Shown here: positions 8,154 to 19,078 of the stretch, one piece after another
Layout of the letters: each line of letters opens with the position of its first letter
How positions within the stretch are numbered: position 1 is the first letter of the stretch
Origin: Rhodospirillaceae bacterium
GTDB taxonomy: Bacteria; Pseudomonadota; Alphaproteobacteria; Rhodospirillales; UBA2165
NCBI GenBank assembly: GCA_002687515.1
Contig: NZAK01000030.1
Span: 1-64,000, forward strand
Reading direction: 5' to 3'
DNA: 64,000 nucleotides
Program-made: the position numbers and the translations under genes
Notes under the pieces: model-generated
The model's database searches: none
Told to the model about the DNA's origin: nothing
What the model saw: only the letters and a program-made list of their open reading frames with translations

Positions 8154-9491
8154 ATGTCCGGGGAAATGCTGGAAATTCTGCAAGGCCTGCTGGCCCGCGC
8201 CAAAAAGGCCGGCGCCGACGCCGGCGACGCGGTCCATATCGAAAGCCGCTCGCTGTCGGTGGGCCAGCGCTTAGGGGAGCCGGAAAAGCTGGAGCGTTCG
8301 GAAAGCGCCGATGTCGGTTTGCGCGTTTTCGTTGGCAAGAAGCAGGCCATCGTTTCGTCTTCGGACATCGCCGAGGAGACCCTCGCTGAATTGGCGGAAC
8401 GGGCCGTCGCCATGGCCCGCGCGGTGCCCGAAGACCCCTATTGCGGGCTCGCCGAGCCCGGTCAATTGGCCACCGATATTCCGGCCCTCGATATGTGCGA
8501 TCCCGCCGAGCCCAACGCTGAAACCCTGATCGATTGGGCCAACCGGGCCGAGGACACGGCGCGCGCCGTCGAGGGGGTCAGCAATTCAGAAGGCGCCGAG
8601 GCGGGCTGGGGCCGGGCCCAGGTTTCGGTGATCGCCAGCAACGGCTTTTCACAATCCTATGCCGGCTCCCACTATTCCCTGAGCGCCTCGGTGCTGGCCG
8701 GCAGCGGCACCGGGATGGAGCGCGATTACGATTACACCGGCGCCGTCTATGGCGGCGATCTGGAAACCCCGGAAGAGATCGGCCAAAACGCCGGGGAGCG
8801 CACCGTCAAAAGGCTGAACCCGAAGAAAGTAGCGAGCGGCCAGGTGCCCATCGTCTATGATCCGCGCGTATCCAGGAGCCTGGTCAACCATTTCGCCAAC
8901 GCCATCAACGGCGCCGCCATCGCCCGCGAAACCAGTTTCCTGAAGGATTGCATGGACCAGCGGATATTCCCCGCGACGGTCAATATCATCGACGATCCGC
9001 ACCGCCACCGGGGCCTCCGCTCGAAACCCTTCGACGGCGAAGGCGTCGCCAACAAGCGCCGCAATGTGATCGAGGCGGGCACCCTGACCACCTGGTTCCT
9101 GGATCTGCGCTCGGCGCGGCAATTGGGGCTGGAAACCACCGGGCACGCGTCCAGAGGCGCCGGCTCGCCGCCCTCGCCCTCGGCATCCAACCTTTACATG
9201 GACAACGGCGATATCGGCCGCGATGCGCTATTGAAAGACGTCAAATCGGGCCTCTACGTGACCGAACTGATCGGCTTCGGGGTCAACGGCCTGACCGGCG
9301 ATTACAGCCGCGGCGCCGCCGGCTTCTGGATCGAGGATGGCGAACTCGCCTACCCGGTCTCAGAAGTGACCATCGCCGGCAACTTGAAGGACATGTTCCT
9401 GGAACTGACCGCCGCCGACGACCTGAAACTGCGCTACGGCGTCGATGCGCCGACCTTGCGCATCGACGGCATGACCCTGGCCGGGACTTGA
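8154..9491 (+). CDS. pmbA: TldD/PmbA family protein (PmbA/TldE subunit)
   Basis: The 445-residue protein is the TldE (PmbA) half of the TldD-TldE protease, which unfolds and trims peptides such as microcin precursors and CcdA. Family blocks are present: the N-terminal segment with GLRVFVGKK at about 53-61, GWGRAQVSVIASNGF in the middle, and the C-terminal NLYMDNG and GVNGLTGDYSRGAAGFWIE. TldE lacks the HExxxH zinc site carried by TldD, and none is seen here. No tldD gene is in the window. It sits 7 bases after ubiD and 33 before gatC, which suggests one transcript. Confidence 0.92.
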   Translation: MSGEMLEILQGLLARAKKAGADAGDAVHIESRSLSVGQRLGEPEKLERSESADVGLRVFVGKKQAIVSSSDIAEETLAELAERAVAMARAVPEDPYCGLAEPGQLATDIPALDMCDPAEPNAETLIDWANRAEDTARAVEGVSNSEGAEAGWGRAQVSVIASNGFSQSYAGSHYSLSASVLAGSGTGMERDYDYTGAVYGGDLETPEEIGQNAGERTVKRLNPKKVASGQVPIVYDPRVSRSLVNHFANAINGAAIARETSFLKDCMDQRIFPATVNIIDDPHRHRGLRSKPFDGEGVANKRRNVIEAGTLTTWFLDLRSARQLGLETTGHASRGAGSPPSPSASNLYMDNGDIGRDALLKDVKSGLYVTELIGFGVNGLTGDYSRGAAGFWIEDGELAYPVSEVTIAGNLKDMFLELTAADDLKLRYGVDAPTLRIDGMTLAGT

Positions 9492-9524
9492 CGCCGCTCC
9501 GCACCCAAATCGAGAGGTAATTCC

Positions 9525-9812
9525 ATGGCGCTGGACAAGGACGCCGTTGCATCAATCGCCAGGCTGGCGCGCATCCGTATCGAAGATGGCGAGCTGGAAA
9601 CCCTGGCCTTTGAGCTGTCCCACATCCTCGGCTGGATCGAGCAGTTGGAGGAAGTGGACACCTCGAATGCCGAGCCGATGACCAGCGTCACCGAAATGGA
9701 CTGGCCGAAGCGCCAAGACAAAGTGACCGACGGCGACTATGCGGACCGGATACTGGCCAACGCCACCGATCGGTTGGGCCAATTCTATACCGTGCCCAAG
9801 GTCGTCGAATGA
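9525..9812 (+). CDS. gatC: Asp/Glu-tRNA amidotransferase subunit C
   Basis: This is the small subunit of the GatCAB amidotransferase, which converts mischarged Glu-tRNA(Gln) or Asp-tRNA(Asn) to the correct amide form. The 95-residue sequence has the GatC pattern: [10 protein letters not shown] near the start, [17 protein letters not shown], and the closing proline-poor tail VPKVVE. It wraps the GatA-GatB interface and is needed for folding. The gene has a ribosome site (GAGAGG) and overlaps gatA by the four bases ATGA, so translation is likely coupled. Confidence 0.95.
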   Translation: MALDKDAVASIARLARIRIEDGELETLAFELSHILGWIEQLEEVDTSNAEPMTSVTEMDWPKRQDKVTDGDYADRILANATDRLGQFYTVPKVVE

Positions 9813-11287
9813 GTTCCGAACTGACAAGTTTGGGCGTATCCGAGGCCCGGGCCGGGCTGGCCGCCGGGGACTTCACCTCGGAAGAGCTGACCCGCGCCAA
9901 TCTAGCCGCCATCGAAGCCAGGCGCGGGCTCAACATATTTATCACCGAAACGCCGGAGATCGCCATCGAACGCGCCCGCCAATCCGATGCTAGGCGCGCC
10001 GGCGGCGAAACCATCGGCCCGATGGACGGCGTGCCGATCGCGGTCAAGGATCTGTTCTGCACCGAAGATGTCCTGACCACCGCCGCGTCGCACATCCTCG
10101 ATGGTTTCACGCCGCCTTACGAATCCACCATATCGGGCAATCTGCGCGCCGCCGGCGCGGTGATGCTGGGCAAGACCAATATGGACGAGTTCGCCATGGG
10201 CTCGGCCAATGTCACCAGCCATTACGGGGCCGTGAAAAATCCATGGAAGCTGGCCGACGGCAAGGACCGGGTGCCGGGCGGCTCGTCCGGCGGCTCGGCG
10301 GCGGCGGTGGCGGCGAACATGGCGAGTTGCGCCATCGGCTCCGACACCGGCGGCTCGATCCGCCAGCCGGCGTCGTTCTGCGGCATCGTCGGCATGAAGC
10401 CGACCTATGGCCGCTGCTCGCGCTGGGGCATGGTGGCCTTCGCCTCGAGCCTCGATCAGGCCGGACCGATGAGCAAATCTGTCGCCGACGCCGCCATCAT
10501 GCTCGGCGCCATGGCCGGCCATGATGACAAGGATTCGACCAGCGCCGATAAGCCGGTGCCCGATTTCAGCGCCGCCCTCGGCCAGGACCTCAAGGGCCTC
10601 CGCGTCGGCATCCCGGCGGAATACCGGATGGACGGCATGGCCCGGGAGATCGAGGATTTATGGCAACAGGGGACCCAATGGCTCAAGGATGCCGGCGCCG
10701 AGCCGGTCGAGGTGTCGCTGAAACACACCAAATATGCGCTGCCGGCCTATTATATCGTGGCGCCGGCGGAGGCCTCCTCCAACCTCGCCCGCTATGACGG
10801 GGTGCGCTACGGCCTCCGCGTCGAGGGTGAGGATTTGACCGATATGTACGAGGCCACGCGCGGCCAGGGCTTCGGCGCCGAGGTGCGCCGCCGGGTGATG
10901 ATCGGCACCTATGTGCTGAGCGCCGGCTATTACGATGCCTATTACGTCAAGGCGCAGAAGGTGCGGACGCTGATCCTCGGGGAATTCCAGGATGCCTTCG
11001 AAGATGTCGATGTATTATTGACCCCGACGACGCCCTACCCGGCCTTCGCCATCGGCGAAAAAATGGACGATCCGGTGCAGATGTATCTCAACGACGTATT
11101 CACGGTGCCGGCCAGCCTCGCCGGCCTGCCCGCCATTTCGGTGCCGGGCGGGCTGTCCGCGGAAGGCTTGCCGCTCGGCCTGCACCTGATCGCCAAGCCC
11201 TGGGACGAACAAACCCTGTTCCGCGCAGCGGAAGTTTTGGAACGCGCCGCTGGCTTCGATGCCACGCCGCCCGGCGCCGTCGGGTGA
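9809..11287 (+). CDS. gatA: Asp/Glu-tRNA amidotransferase subunit A
   Basis: This is the glutaminase subunit of GatCAB, which releases ammonia from glutamine and channels it to GatB. The amidase-signature triad is visible: Lys80 in VPIAVKDLF, a cis-Ser near 159 in [10 protein letters not shown], and the nucleophile Ser183 in [13 protein letters not shown]. The 492-residue length is normal. It overlaps gatC by four bases and is followed by gatB after 10 bases. The complete gatCAB set in the order C-A-B indicates that this organism makes Gln-tRNA, and perhaps Asn-tRNA, by the indirect route. Confidence 0.96.
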   Translation: MSSELTSLGVSEARAGLAAGDFTSEELTRANLAAIEARRGLNIFITETPEIAIERARQSDARRAGGETIGPMDGVPIAVKDLFCTEDVLTTAASHILDGFTPPYESTISGNLRAAGAVMLGKTNMDEFAMGSANVTSHYGAVKNPWKLADGKDRVPGGSSGGSAAAVAANMASCAIGSDTGGSIRQPASFCGIVGMKPTYGRCSRWGMVAFASSLDQAGPMSKSVADAAIMLGAMAGHDDKDSTSADKPVPDFSAALGQDLKGLRVGIPAEYRMDGMAREIEDLWQQGTQWLKDAGAEPVEVSLKHTKYALPAYYIVAPAEASSNLARYDGVRYGLRVEGEDLTDMYEATRGQGFGAEVRRRVMIGTYVLSAGYYDAYYVKAQKVRTLILGEFQDAFEDVDVLLTPTTPYPAFAIGEKMDDPVQMYLNDVFTVPASLAGLPAISVPGGLSAEGLPLGLHLIAKPWDEQTLFRAAEVLERAAGFDATPPGAVG

Positions 11288-11297
11288 GGAGCAACCC

Positions 11298-12749
11298 ATG
11301 ACCTATCTAATCGAAGGCGAAAGCGGCGATTGGGAGGTGGTGATCGGGCTCGAGGTGCATGCCCAGATCACCTCCGAGGCGAAGCTGTTTTCCGGTGCCG
11401 CCACCGCCTTTGGCGCCGAGCCCAACAGCCAGGTCTCCTTGGTCGACGCGGCGATGCCGGGCATGCTGCCGGTGATCAACGAGCATTGCGTCGCCCAGGC
11501 GGTGAAAACCGGCCTCGGCCTCAACGCCGAGATCAACCTGCATTCGGTGTTCGAGCGTAAAAACTATTTTTATCCGGACCTGCCGCAAGGCTATCAGATT
11601 TCGCAATTCCAGTACCCGGTGGTCGGCGCCGGCGTGGTGGTCCTGGACATGCCGGAGGGGCTGCGGGAGATCGGTATCGAGCGGCTGCACATGGAACAGG
11701 ATGCGGGCAAGTCGCTGCACGATCAGGACCCGAAGCGCACTTTTATCGATCTCAACCGGTCGGGCGTGGCGCTTATGGAAATCGTCTCCAAGCCGGACCT
11801 CCGGAGCCCGGACGAGGTCGGCGCCTATTTGCGCAAACTGCGGGCGATCTTGCGTTATCTCGGCACCTGCGACGGCAATATGGAACAAGGGAGCTTGCGC
11901 TGCGACGCCAATGTCAGCGTCCGTCATCCGGGGGAAGAGCTGCGGACGCGCGCCGAGATCAAGAACGTCAATTCGGTGCGCTTCGTGATGCAGGCCATCG
12001 AGTTTGAGGCCAGGCGCCAGGTCGAATTGTACGAAGACGGCGGCGAGGTTACCCAGGAAACCCGGCTGTATGATCCGAATACCGGCGAGACCCGCTCCAT
12101 GCGCTCGAAAGAGGAAGCCCACGACTACCGCTATTTCCCGGACCCGGACCTGCTGCCCCTCGACATTACCCAGGACTTTGTCGACGAAATTTCGGCGACG
12201 CTGCCGGAATTGCCGGACGCCAAGAAGGCGCGTTTCATCGATGCATACGGCCTGAGCGCCGGGGACGCCGCGCAATTGGTGGCGGAACAGGAAACCGCCG
12301 ATTATTTCGAGGTCGTGGTGAGCGCCGGCGGCGACGCCAAACTGGCCGCCAACTGGACCATCCACGAATTGTCGGCGGTGCTTAACAAACAAGGGCTCGA
12401 TATAGGCGACAGCCCGGTCGACGCTGAGGCCCTCGGTAAATTGGTCGGCCTGATCGCCGACGGCACCATTTCGGGGCGTATCGCCAAGGACGTGTTCGAG
12501 GTGATGATCGATGAGGGCGGCGACCCCGAGACCATCGTCGCCGATAAGAGCCTGAAACAGATCACCGATACCGGCGAGATCGAAGCCGTGATCGATCAGG
12601 TGATCGCCGACAATCCGGAACAGGCCGAACAGTTCCGGGGCGGCAACCCGAAGGTCGGCGGCTGGTTCGTCGGCCAGGTGATGCGGGCCACCGGCGGCAA
12701 GGCCAACCCCGCCGCCGTCAATGAGCTATTGAAGAAAAAGCTGGGTTGA
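11298..12749 (+). CDS. gatB: Asp/Glu-tRNA amidotransferase subunit B
   Basis: This is the tRNA-binding kinase and amidase subunit of GatCAB. The catalytic cradle domain opens with [13 protein letters not shown] and includes [17 protein letters not shown]-type and CDANVSVR blocks. The helical YqeY-like tail at about 350-483 ends with [19 protein letters not shown] chose ATG 11298, preceded by GAGGAGC, over an upstream in-frame start inside gatA, because the conserved region begins about 11 residues later. The protein is then 483 residues, the family norm. Confidence 0.95.
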   Translation: MTYLIEGESGDWEVVIGLEVHAQITSEAKLFSGAATAFGAEPNSQVSLVDAAMPGMLPVINEHCVAQAVKTGLGLNAEINLHSVFERKNYFYPDLPQGYQISQFQYPVVGAGVVVLDMPEGLREIGIERLHMEQDAGKSLHDQDPKRTFIDLNRSGVALMEIVSKPDLRSPDEVGAYLRKLRAILRYLGTCDGNMEQGSLRCDANVSVRHPGEELRTRAEIKNVNSVRFVMQAIEFEARRQVELYEDGGEVTQETRLYDPNTGETRSMRSKEEAHDYRYFPDPDLLPLDITQDFVDEISATLPELPDAKKARFIDAYGLSAGDAAQLVAEQETADYFEVVVSAGGDAKLAANWTIHELSAVLNKQGLDIGDSPVDAEALGKLVGLIADGTISGRIAKDVFEVMIDEGGDPETIVADKSLKQITDTGEIEAVIDQVIADNPEQAEQFRGGNPKVGGWFVGQVMRATGGKANPAAVNELLKKKLG

Positions 12750-12774
12750 GCTGAGCCCCAACTGGGAAAAGCCG

Positions 12775-13509
12775 ATGGCGAGCCCGAAAGACCATTACGA
12801 TAATTTGCTGGCCGAGCGCTATAGCTGGATGTTCGGCGATTTCGATGCGCGCGTGACCGGCGAACGGGAACGCCTGCAAAGCCTCGGCATCGCTCCGATG
12901 GACGGCGGGCGCGGCGCCGACCTCGGCTGCGGCGCTGGCGTTCACGCCATCGCCCTGGCTGGGCTCGGCTATCAAGTCGAGGCCATCGATTTTTCCGAAA
13001 CGCTACTGGATGAGCTTGCCGAACGGCGCGGCGATCTGCCGGTTACGCCGATCCTCGGCGACATGCTGGACGCCGCACGGCTGGTCGATGGGCCGGTGGA
13101 CGTGGTCCTCTGCATGGGCGACACGCTGCCGCACCTGCAAAGCTTGGGCGAGGTGGAACGGCTCTTTGCTGGGTGCGCCGAACTGCTGAAACCCGGCGGG
13201 CGCCTGGTCCTCGGCTTCCGCGATTTGAGCCGTGAAGCGGAAGGCCTCGACCGTTTCATAAGCGTACGCGAGACCGAACACCGCGTCATGACCTGTTTCC
13301 TGGAATATGAGGAAGAGCATGTGAAGGTGCACGACCTGTTCCACGAATGGCAGGACGGCCATTGGCAGCTGCACAAAAGCATGTACCGGAAATTGCGCTT
13401 AGGCCCGGACCGCGCCGCCGAAATGCTGGCGGCGGCGGGCTTTGAAATGGCGGCGCGCGACGAGACGCGCGGCATGGTGCATCTGGTTGCCGTGCGGCGC
13501 CAGGATTAG
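12775..13509 (+). CDS. Class I SAM-dependent methyltransferase
   Basis: The 244-residue protein is a Rossmann-fold methyltransferase. Motif I GADLGCGAGVHAIAL at about 47-61 binds S-adenosylmethionine. An acidic strand end (VEAIDFS) follows, then a motif IV-like VVLCMGDTLPHL, and ELLKPGGRLVLGFRD after it. The substrate is unknown; similar small-molecule methyltransferases act on many acceptors. It follows gatB by 25 bases and probably ends the ubiD-gatB transcript, with a tiny membrane peptide encoded directly after it. Confidence 0.88.
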   Translation: MASPKDHYDNLLAERYSWMFGDFDARVTGERERLQSLGIAPMDGGRGADLGCGAGVHAIALAGLGYQVEAIDFSETLLDELAERRGDLPVTPILGDMLDAARLVDGPVDVVLCMGDTLPHLQSLGEVERLFAGCAELLKPGGRLVLGFRDLSREAEGLDRFISVRETEHRVMTCFLEYEEEHVKVHDLFHEWQDGHWQLHKSMYRKLRLGPDRAAEMLAAAGFEMAARDETRGMVHLVAVRRQD

Positions 13510-13511
13510 CC

Positions 13512-13625
13512 GTGTCCCGCCTCAAACCCCACCTCAAGGTTTTCCTCTACGCCGTGATCTTCGGCATGGCCGCCTACGGCGTTATTCAGTTGGGGGTCAT
13601 GCTGCACCGGTCGATCTTGAATTGA
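13512..13625 (+). CDS. 37-residue single-pass membrane peptide
   Basis: A GTG-started frame begins two bases after the methyltransferase stop and codes for 37 residues: a basic head (SRLKPHLK), one hydrophobic span at about 9-31 (VFLYAVIFGMAAYGVIQLGVM) and a short HRSILN tail. The layout, with positive charge first, predicts a single helix with the N-terminus in the cytoplasm. Its position immediately after the stop implies re-initiation by coupled ribosomes. I know no family for it. It could be noncoding chance sequence, but its codon choice and hydrophobic pattern argue for a real product. Confidence 0.5.
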   Translation: MSRLKPHLKVFLYAVIFGMAAYGVIQLGVMLHRSILN

Positions 13626-13634
13626 CCCGCAGTT

Positions 13635-15362
13635 CTATTCCTCGCAAAGTCCGGCTTTATGGAGCCCTTCGACGATGCGGCCCCAATCGGCCGGATTTTT
13701 GTAAGGCAGTACCCGCGCCTTTTGCTCGAGGGAGTAATCGGGATTGATCTCGAGAACCTGGCGCCAGATTTCACTTGCGTCGTCGGCGCGCCCGAGATGA
13801 CCGTAGCAGGAGGCAAGAAGAACCCTGGAAATATCGGTTTCCGGGTTGCGCCGGATGCGTTGTTGCAGCAAAGGGATGGCGGCCTCAAATTCTCCCTTCA
13901 AGGCGTGGGCATGGGCCAAAAAATGCAGCCAAATGGTATGATGATGGGGATCAAGTCGTATGGCGTTGTTGAGGTTTTCGATAGCCTGGTCATAGTGTCC
14001 CGCGTATCCGAGGATATGCCCGCGCGCGCTCAAGTTCGCTGCATTATTAGGGTCGAGCGCCGTCGCTTGGTTGGCGGCATCAACGGCGCCGTCGATGTCG
14101 TGGGACCAGAGCCGGCCCAGGGCCAGGACACGGTGGGCATCGGCGTCCTGGCCATTGATGCCAACCGCCTCCGCCGCCAGCCGGCAGCCCCGCTCCAGAA
14201 TCTCCGGCCCCGCGCCGTCCCAACCGCTCATGAATTGGTTATAGAGCGACATCGCCATTTCCCAGCGCGGCGCCCCGAATTCGGGGTCCAGGGCGATGGA
14301 TTTTTCGAACATCGCCTGCGCTTCCCGCGTCGCTTCCGGGGTGAACCGGTAGAGCAGATCGCGGCCCCTCAATAGGTAATCATAGGCTTCCAGATTATCG
14401 GTTCCCGGCCCGCCGAGCCGCGCCTGCTCATCGGGATTGAGCGTCACTTGAAGCGCCTCGATAATATTCCGCGCAACCTCGTCCTGGACGGCGAAGATGT
14501 CTTCAAGCTCGCGGTCGTAGCGGTCCGCCCAAAGATGCGCGCCGTTGGCGCCGTCCACCAATTGCGCCGTGATGCGCACCCGCCCGCCCGCCTTGCGCAC
14601 GCTGCCTTCGAGCACATAGGCGACGCCCAGTTCCCTGGCCACCTGGCGGACATCGACTGCCCTGCCCTTATAGGTGAAACTGGAATTGCGGGCGATAACC
14701 ATCAGCGTCGAGATTTTGGACAAATCGGTAATGATGTCTTCGGCAATACCGTCGGAGAAATATTCCTGGGACGCATCGTCGGACAGATTGTCGAAGGGCA
14801 GAACGGCGATGTAGGGCCGGTCGGCGGTTTGAGTTTGTGGCGCCGCCGGCGCGGCGGCAACGGACCCCAGTGCATAGACGCGCACCGGCCTGGAGACATT
14901 TTTAACCTCCTGCTCGCCCATGTCGCGGTAATCGGCGTCGATGCGGTTGCGCACCGATTCATGGACCATGCCGGAAATACAGATACCGCCGGGCTCGGCC
15001 AGGGCTTCGATGCGGGCGGCTACATTCACCCCCTCGCCGTGGATATCGCGGCCATCGTCGATGATATCGCCGAGATTGACGCCGATGCGGAAATCGAGGC
15101 TGCTGGACAGCAGGCCGGCCTGCAGATCGATGGCGCAGTTGACCGCGTCCTCGACGGTCGGAAATTCGGCCAGGAAGCCGTCGCCGGTCAGCTTGACGAC
15201 GCGGCCGGAACGGGCACCGATGGCCGGCTCAATGACACCGTCGCGGGCCACTTGCCAAGCGGCGACCGTACCTTCGGAATCCTCTTCCATCAGGCGCGTA
15301 TAGCCGGCCACATCGGCGGCCAGCACGGCGGCAAGCCGCCGTTGCACAGGCTGATCGCTCAT
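13635..15362 (-). CDS. Class III adenylate cyclase fused to TolB-like and TPR domains
   Basis: This is a cytoplasmic signalling protein of 575 residues. The N-terminal cyclase domain (about 8-170) has both metal aspartates, Asp17 (AADVAGYT) and Asp61 (KLTGDGFLAEF), and the NVAARIEALAEPGGI segment of the transition-state region. The Lys before TGDG suits ATP as substrate. After a proline/alanine linker a TolB-N-like domain begins at IAVLPFDNLSDD (about 189), followed by tetratricopeptide repeats to the end. This architecture is common and multi-copy in Alphaproteobacteria. The signal is unknown. It converges with the methyltransferase operon. Confidence 0.9.
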   Translation of the reverse strand: MSDQPVQRRLAAVLAADVAGYTRLMEEDSEGTVAAWQVARDGVIEPAIGARSGRVVKLTGDGFLAEFPTVEDAVNCAIDLQAGLLSSSLDFRIGVNLGDIIDDGRDIHGEGVNVAARIEALAEPGGICISGMVHESVRNRIDADYRDMGEQEVKNVSRPVRVYALGSVAAAPAAPQTQTADRPYIAVLPFDNLSDDASQEYFSDGIAEDIITDLSKISTLMVIARNSSFTYKGRAVDVRQVARELGVAYVLEGSVRKAGGRVRITAQLVDGANGAHLWADRYDRELEDIFAVQDEVARNIIEALQVTLNPDEQARLGGPGTDNLEAYDYLLRGRDLLYRFTPEATREAQAMFEKSIALDPEFGAPRWEMAMSLYNQFMSGWDGAGPEILERGCRLAAEAVGINGQDADAHRVLALGRLWSHDIDGAVDAANQATALDPNNAANLSARGHILGYAGHYDQAIENLNNAIRLDPHHHTIWLHFLAHAHALKGEFEAAIPLLQQRIRRNPETDISRVLLASCYGHLGRADDASEIWRQVLEINPDYSLEQKARVLPYKNPADWGRIVEGLHKAGLCEE

Positions 15363-15470
15363 TTGCTTCCCTGCATGCCCGATTGGACGGGCATTTTATT
15401 CCGGCCATTGTAGCGAAAGACGCGTCGCTGGCAACGACGGCGACGACGGCGCCTCTGTGCCGCCCGTGTT

Positions 15471-16355
15471 TTAGACCAGCTTCTTCAGCCCCAGTATGGC
15501 GCGTGCCTCTTCCGCCGTCGCCGGTTCCTTGCCGAGGGTGCGCAGGATTCCGACGCCGCGTTCGACCAGCGCCGCATTGCTCGGCGCCGGCACGCCCTTG
15601 TCGAGATAGAGGTTATCTTCCATGCCGACCCGGACATGGCCGCCGAGCAGCGCCGATTGGGCGAGCATCGGAAATTCGCCGGCGCCGATGCCGAACGACG
15701 CCCAATGGGCGCCGGCGGGCAGATGATCGCGCATGAACATCATGTGATCGGTCGTTTGCTCCAGCCCCCAGGGAATGCCGAGGCAAATCTGATAGAGCGG
15801 CGGCGCCTCGATGACGCCGTCGGCGACCATCTTGTTGGCCAACCGCAAGTGGCCGGTGTCGAAGACTTCGATCTCCGGCTTGGCGCCGACGCGCTTGGCG
15901 GTCTCGGCCATGCGTTTGAGATGCTCGGGCGTGTTGATAATCACGAAATCGCCGAAATTCATGCTGCCGTAATCGAGGGTGCAGATTTCAGGCTTGTTTT
16001 CTTCGACATGCTGCATGCGGATATCGGGGGTCTGCACGGCCGAGGTGCCGGCGGCGTCATTGGCGTCCGGCGCGCTCGGCGTAAAACGGGCGCCGTGGCC
16101 GCAGGTCAGATTGATCACCACATCGGTGCCGTCGTCGCGGATGCGCTCGACGACCTCTTTATAAAGCTCCGGCGCCATGCTCGGCGCGCCGGTTTCGGGA
16201 TCGCGGACATGGATATGCACGACGGCGGCGCCCGCCTTGGCCGCCTCGATGCCGGAATTGGCAATTTCTTCGGGGGTAATCGGCAGGCCGGGATGCTTCT
16301 TCGGCGGCGTCACCGAGCCGGTGAGCGCACAGGTTAAAATCGTCTTCGCGGCCAT
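15471..16355 (-). CDS. BKACE family beta-keto acid cleavage enzyme
   Basis: This belongs to the 3-keto-5-aminohexanoate cleavage (Kce/BKACE) family, zinc TIM-barrel enzymes that condense a beta-keto acid with acetyl-CoA and split it into acetoacetate and a new CoA ester. The zinc-binding HxH is at His47 and His49 (VVHIHVRDPETG), and INLTCGHG and the C-terminal NLYLDKGVPAPSN blocks are typical. The length of 294 residues is normal. It is divergent from hmgA, 144 bases away. BKACE members act on different keto acids (for example dehydrocarnitine or 3-oxoadipate), and the one used here cannot be told. Confidence 0.92.
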   Translation of the reverse strand: MAAKTILTCALTGSVTPPKKHPGLPITPEEIANSGIEAAKAGAAVVHIHVRDPETGAPSMAPELYKEVVERIRDDGTDVVINLTCGHGARFTPSAPDANDAAGTSAVQTPDIRMQHVEENKPEICTLDYGSMNFGDFVIINTPEHLKRMAETAKRVGAKPEIEVFDTGHLRLANKMVADGVIEAPPLYQICLGIPWGLEQTTDHMMFMRDHLPAGAHWASFGIGAGEFPMLAQSALLGGHVRVGMEDNLYLDKGVPAPSNAALVERGVGILRTLGKEPATAEEARAILGLKKLV

Positions 16356-16499
16356 CTCTCATTGCTCCCTGGTTGATAGGCTGATCCGGGCGATTGTAGC
16401 GGAAGTCTCCGGCCAGGCAACGCCGGGGAGGCGGCGCGTTGAAATTGAGTGTCTGGCAGCCTAGTATTTTGCCCCCCATATGCTGGAGAAAGACCCATC

Positions 16500-17819
16500 A
16501 TGGATACAGGCATCGCTTCAACCGTCGGCCTGAACCTCGACTACCAGACCGGCTTCGGCAACGAATTTCAGACCGAAGCCGTGGCCGGCGCCCTGCCTGA
16601 GGGCAGGAATTCACCGCAGAAGGCGCCCCTCGGGCTCTATGCGGAGATCATCTCGGGCACCGCCTTCACGGCGCCCCGGGCCGACAATCAGCGCACCTGG
16701 TTCTACCGCATCCGGCCGTCGGTGGTGCACAAGCCGTTCCGGCAGGTGGACGCCAAGCACTTACGCGGCGCGCCCTTCGACGATGCCCCCGCCAATCCCA
16801 GCCAGATGCGCTGGAACCCGCCTGCCATTCCCGAAGCGCCGACCGACTTTATCGACGGCCTGATGACCCTCTGCGGCGGCGGCGATGCGATGGCCGGCGG
16901 CGGACTGGCGGTGCATATCTACGCCGCCAATACCTCGATGACCGAGCGGTTTTTCTACAACGCCGACGGTGAGTTTCTGATCGTGCCCCAGATGGGCCGC
17001 ATACTGCTGCGAACCGAAATGGGCAATCTGGAATTCGGGCCCGGTGAGATCGGGCTCGCGCCGCGCGGCGTCAAGTTCCACGTCGAACTGCCGGACGGCG
17101 AGGCGCGCGGCTATGTCGCCGAGAATTTCGGCGCCGCCCTGCGCTTGCCCAACCTTGGCCCGATCGGTTCCAACGGGCTCGCCAATCCGCGCGACTTCAA
17201 AACGCCGGTGGCGGCCTTCGAGGACCGCGAGGGAGATTTTACCCTGACAGCTAAGTTCGAGGGCAATCTGTGGGACGCCGAGATCGGTCATTCGCCGCTC
17301 GACGTGGTCGGCTGGCACGGCAACCTGGCGCCTTATAAATACAACCTCGCCGATTTCATGGTTATCAACACGGTCAGTTTCGACCATTGCGATCCGTCCA
17401 TCTTCACGGTGCTGACCTCGCAGTCGGCGACGCCGGGCACCGCCAATCTGGATTTCGTCATCTTCCCGCCGCGCTGGATGGTCGGCGAGGACACCTACCG
17501 GCCGCCCTGGTTCCACCGCAATTACATGAGCGAGTTCATGGGCCTGATTACCGGCGCCTATGACGGCCGCGAGGAAGGTTTCGTTCCCGGCGGATCGAGC
17601 CTGCACAACCGCATGACGCCGCACGGCAACGATGCCGAGGTCTATGAAAAGGCGAGCACCGAAAAGCTTGAGCCCACCTACCTCGCCGATACCATGGCCT
17701 TCATGTTCGAAACCCACCTCGCCTACCGGCCGACCCGCTTCGCCCTCGAAACACCGCTTTTGCAGAAGAATTATTTCGAAACCTGGCAAGGGCTGAAAAG
17801 GCATTTCAAGGGTGGATAG
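16500..17819 (+). CDS. hmgA: Homogentisate 1,2-dioxygenase
   Basis: This iron enzyme opens the ring of homogentisate to maleylacetoacetate in tyrosine and phenylalanine breakdown. The N-terminal signature [13 protein letters not shown] and the blocks [43 protein letters not shown] and [13 protein letters not shown], with the metal-ligand region, are all present. ATG 16500 gives 439 residues, the family length; an upstream in-frame GTG at 16449 adds residues with no similarity. The next gene, a P450, overlaps its end by eight bases. The usual partners, fumarylacetoacetase and maleylacetoacetate isomerase, are not in the window. Confidence 0.95.
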   Translation: MDTGIASTVGLNLDYQTGFGNEFQTEAVAGALPEGRNSPQKAPLGLYAEIISGTAFTAPRADNQRTWFYRIRPSVVHKPFRQVDAKHLRGAPFDDAPANPSQMRWNPPAIPEAPTDFIDGLMTLCGGGDAMAGGGLAVHIYAANTSMTERFFYNADGEFLIVPQMGRILLRTEMGNLEFGPGEIGLAPRGVKFHVELPDGEARGYVAENFGAALRLPNLGPIGSNGLANPRDFKTPVAAFEDREGDFTLTAKFEGNLWDAEIGHSPLDVVGWHGNLAPYKYNLADFMVINTVSFDHCDPSIFTVLTSQSATPGTANLDFVIFPPRWMVGEDTYRPPWFHRNYMSEFMGLITGAYDGREEGFVPGGSSLHNRMTPHGNDAEVYEKASTEKLEPTYLADTMAFMFETHLAYRPTRFALETPLLQKNYFETWQGLKRHFKGG

Positions 17820-19038
17820 TCCGGCAAATCCCGGCGCCGATGAGGCGCGCGCCTTCGATCTCAATGCCATCGGCGACGAATTCCTGGAAAACCCGTTTCC
17901 CATGTACCGGGCCTTGCGCGAACATGCGCCGATCCACATCAACCCGGACGGCACCTATTTCCTGACCCGCTATGACGACGTCATGGCCGGCTATCGCCAC
18001 CGGGCGATGAGTTCCGATAAGAAAGTCGATTTCAAACCCAAGTTCGGCGGCGGCCCGCTTTACACCCACCACACCACTTCCCTGGTGTTCAACGATGATC
18101 CCTACCACAAGCGGGTGCGCAAGCTCCTGGCCGGCGCCTTTTCGCCGCGCCAGCTTGCGGCCCTGACCCCGGTGATCGAAGACATTGTCGAGAAAATGCT
18201 GGACGATGTCGCCGAGATGGGCAGCTTCGATGCGGTCACCGACTACGCCTTGCGCCTGCCGACCGAGATTATCGCCGATATGCTGGGCGTGCCCGAAGCC
18301 CACCGGCACCTAATGCACGGCTATTCAAACCTGATCCTGGGCGCCCTCGATCCCATCGTGCCGCCGGCCAAGATGGCGGCAGGCCACCAAGCGGTGGAGG
18401 AATTCGGCGCCCTGCTCGCCGACCTGATCGATCACCGCAGGAAACACCCCGGCGAAGGCGAGCGCGGCGAAGTGTTGGCCGCGCTGATCTTCGGCGAGAT
18501 CGACGGCGAGAAACTGAGCGACGAGGAATTGGTGCAGAACTGTATCTTCCTGTTGAACGCCGGCCACGAAACGACGGCCAGCATGGTCGGCCATGGGCTC
18601 GCCACCTTGCTCGAAAATCCGGTTGAATTGCGGCGACTGCAGGGTGATCCGGGCCTGATCGAACCGGCGGTGGAGGAGTTCTTGCGCCTGCAAAGCCCGC
18701 TGCAGATCGGCCACCGCAAGGCCACCGAGGATGTGGAATTTTCATCGGCCACCATCCCCGCCGGCGCCTTCATCCATCTTTGTATCGCCGGCGCCAACCG
18801 CGATCCGGAAGTCTTCGACGATCCGGAAAATGTCGATATCGGGCGCGATCCAAATCCGCAGATTTCGTTCGGCGCCGGCCAGCATGTCTGCATGGGCAAT
18901 ACGCTGGGCCGTATCGAGGGGCGGATCGCCATCGGCCGCTTCGTCGAGCGCTTTGCCAAGATGCGCCAGGCCGGCGAGAAGCGTTATCACGGCCGCGCCA
19001 AATTCCGCGGCTTGAAAACCTTGCCGATGGAAGTGTAA
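17812..19038 (+). CDS. Cytochrome P450
   Basis: This is a soluble bacterial monooxygenase of 408 residues. The I-helix motif [11 protein letters not shown] carries the acid/alcohol pair for oxygen activation, EEFLR is the K-helix ExxR, and [10 protein letters not shown] holds the heme thiolate Cys360. It starts with GTG and overlaps hmgA by eight bases, so translation is coupled. That link suggests a role in aromatic or phenylacetate-type oxidation, but the substrate is unknown. No ferredoxin or reductase gene is adjacent, so it must borrow redox partners. Confidence 0.93.
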   Translation: MDSPANPGADEARAFDLNAIGDEFLENPFPMYRALREHAPIHINPDGTYFLTRYDDVMAGYRHRAMSSDKKVDFKPKFGGGPLYTHHTTSLVFNDDPYHKRVRKLLAGAFSPRQLAALTPVIEDIVEKMLDDVAEMGSFDAVTDYALRLPTEIIADMLGVPEAHRHLMHGYSNLILGALDPIVPPAKMAAGHQAVEEFGALLADLIDHRRKHPGEGERGEVLAALIFGEIDGEKLSDEELVQNCIFLLNAGHETTASMVGHGLATLLENPVELRRLQGDPGLIEPAVEEFLRLQSPLQIGHRKATEDVEFSSATIPAGAFIHLCIAGANRDPEVFDDPENVDIGRDPNPQISFGAGQHVCMGNTLGRIEGRIAIGRFVERFAKMRQAGEKRYHGRAKFRGLKTLPMEV

Positions 19039-19078
19039 CGGGAATAGCGCGCAAGGGTTGGCATGGCCGGATAATACG

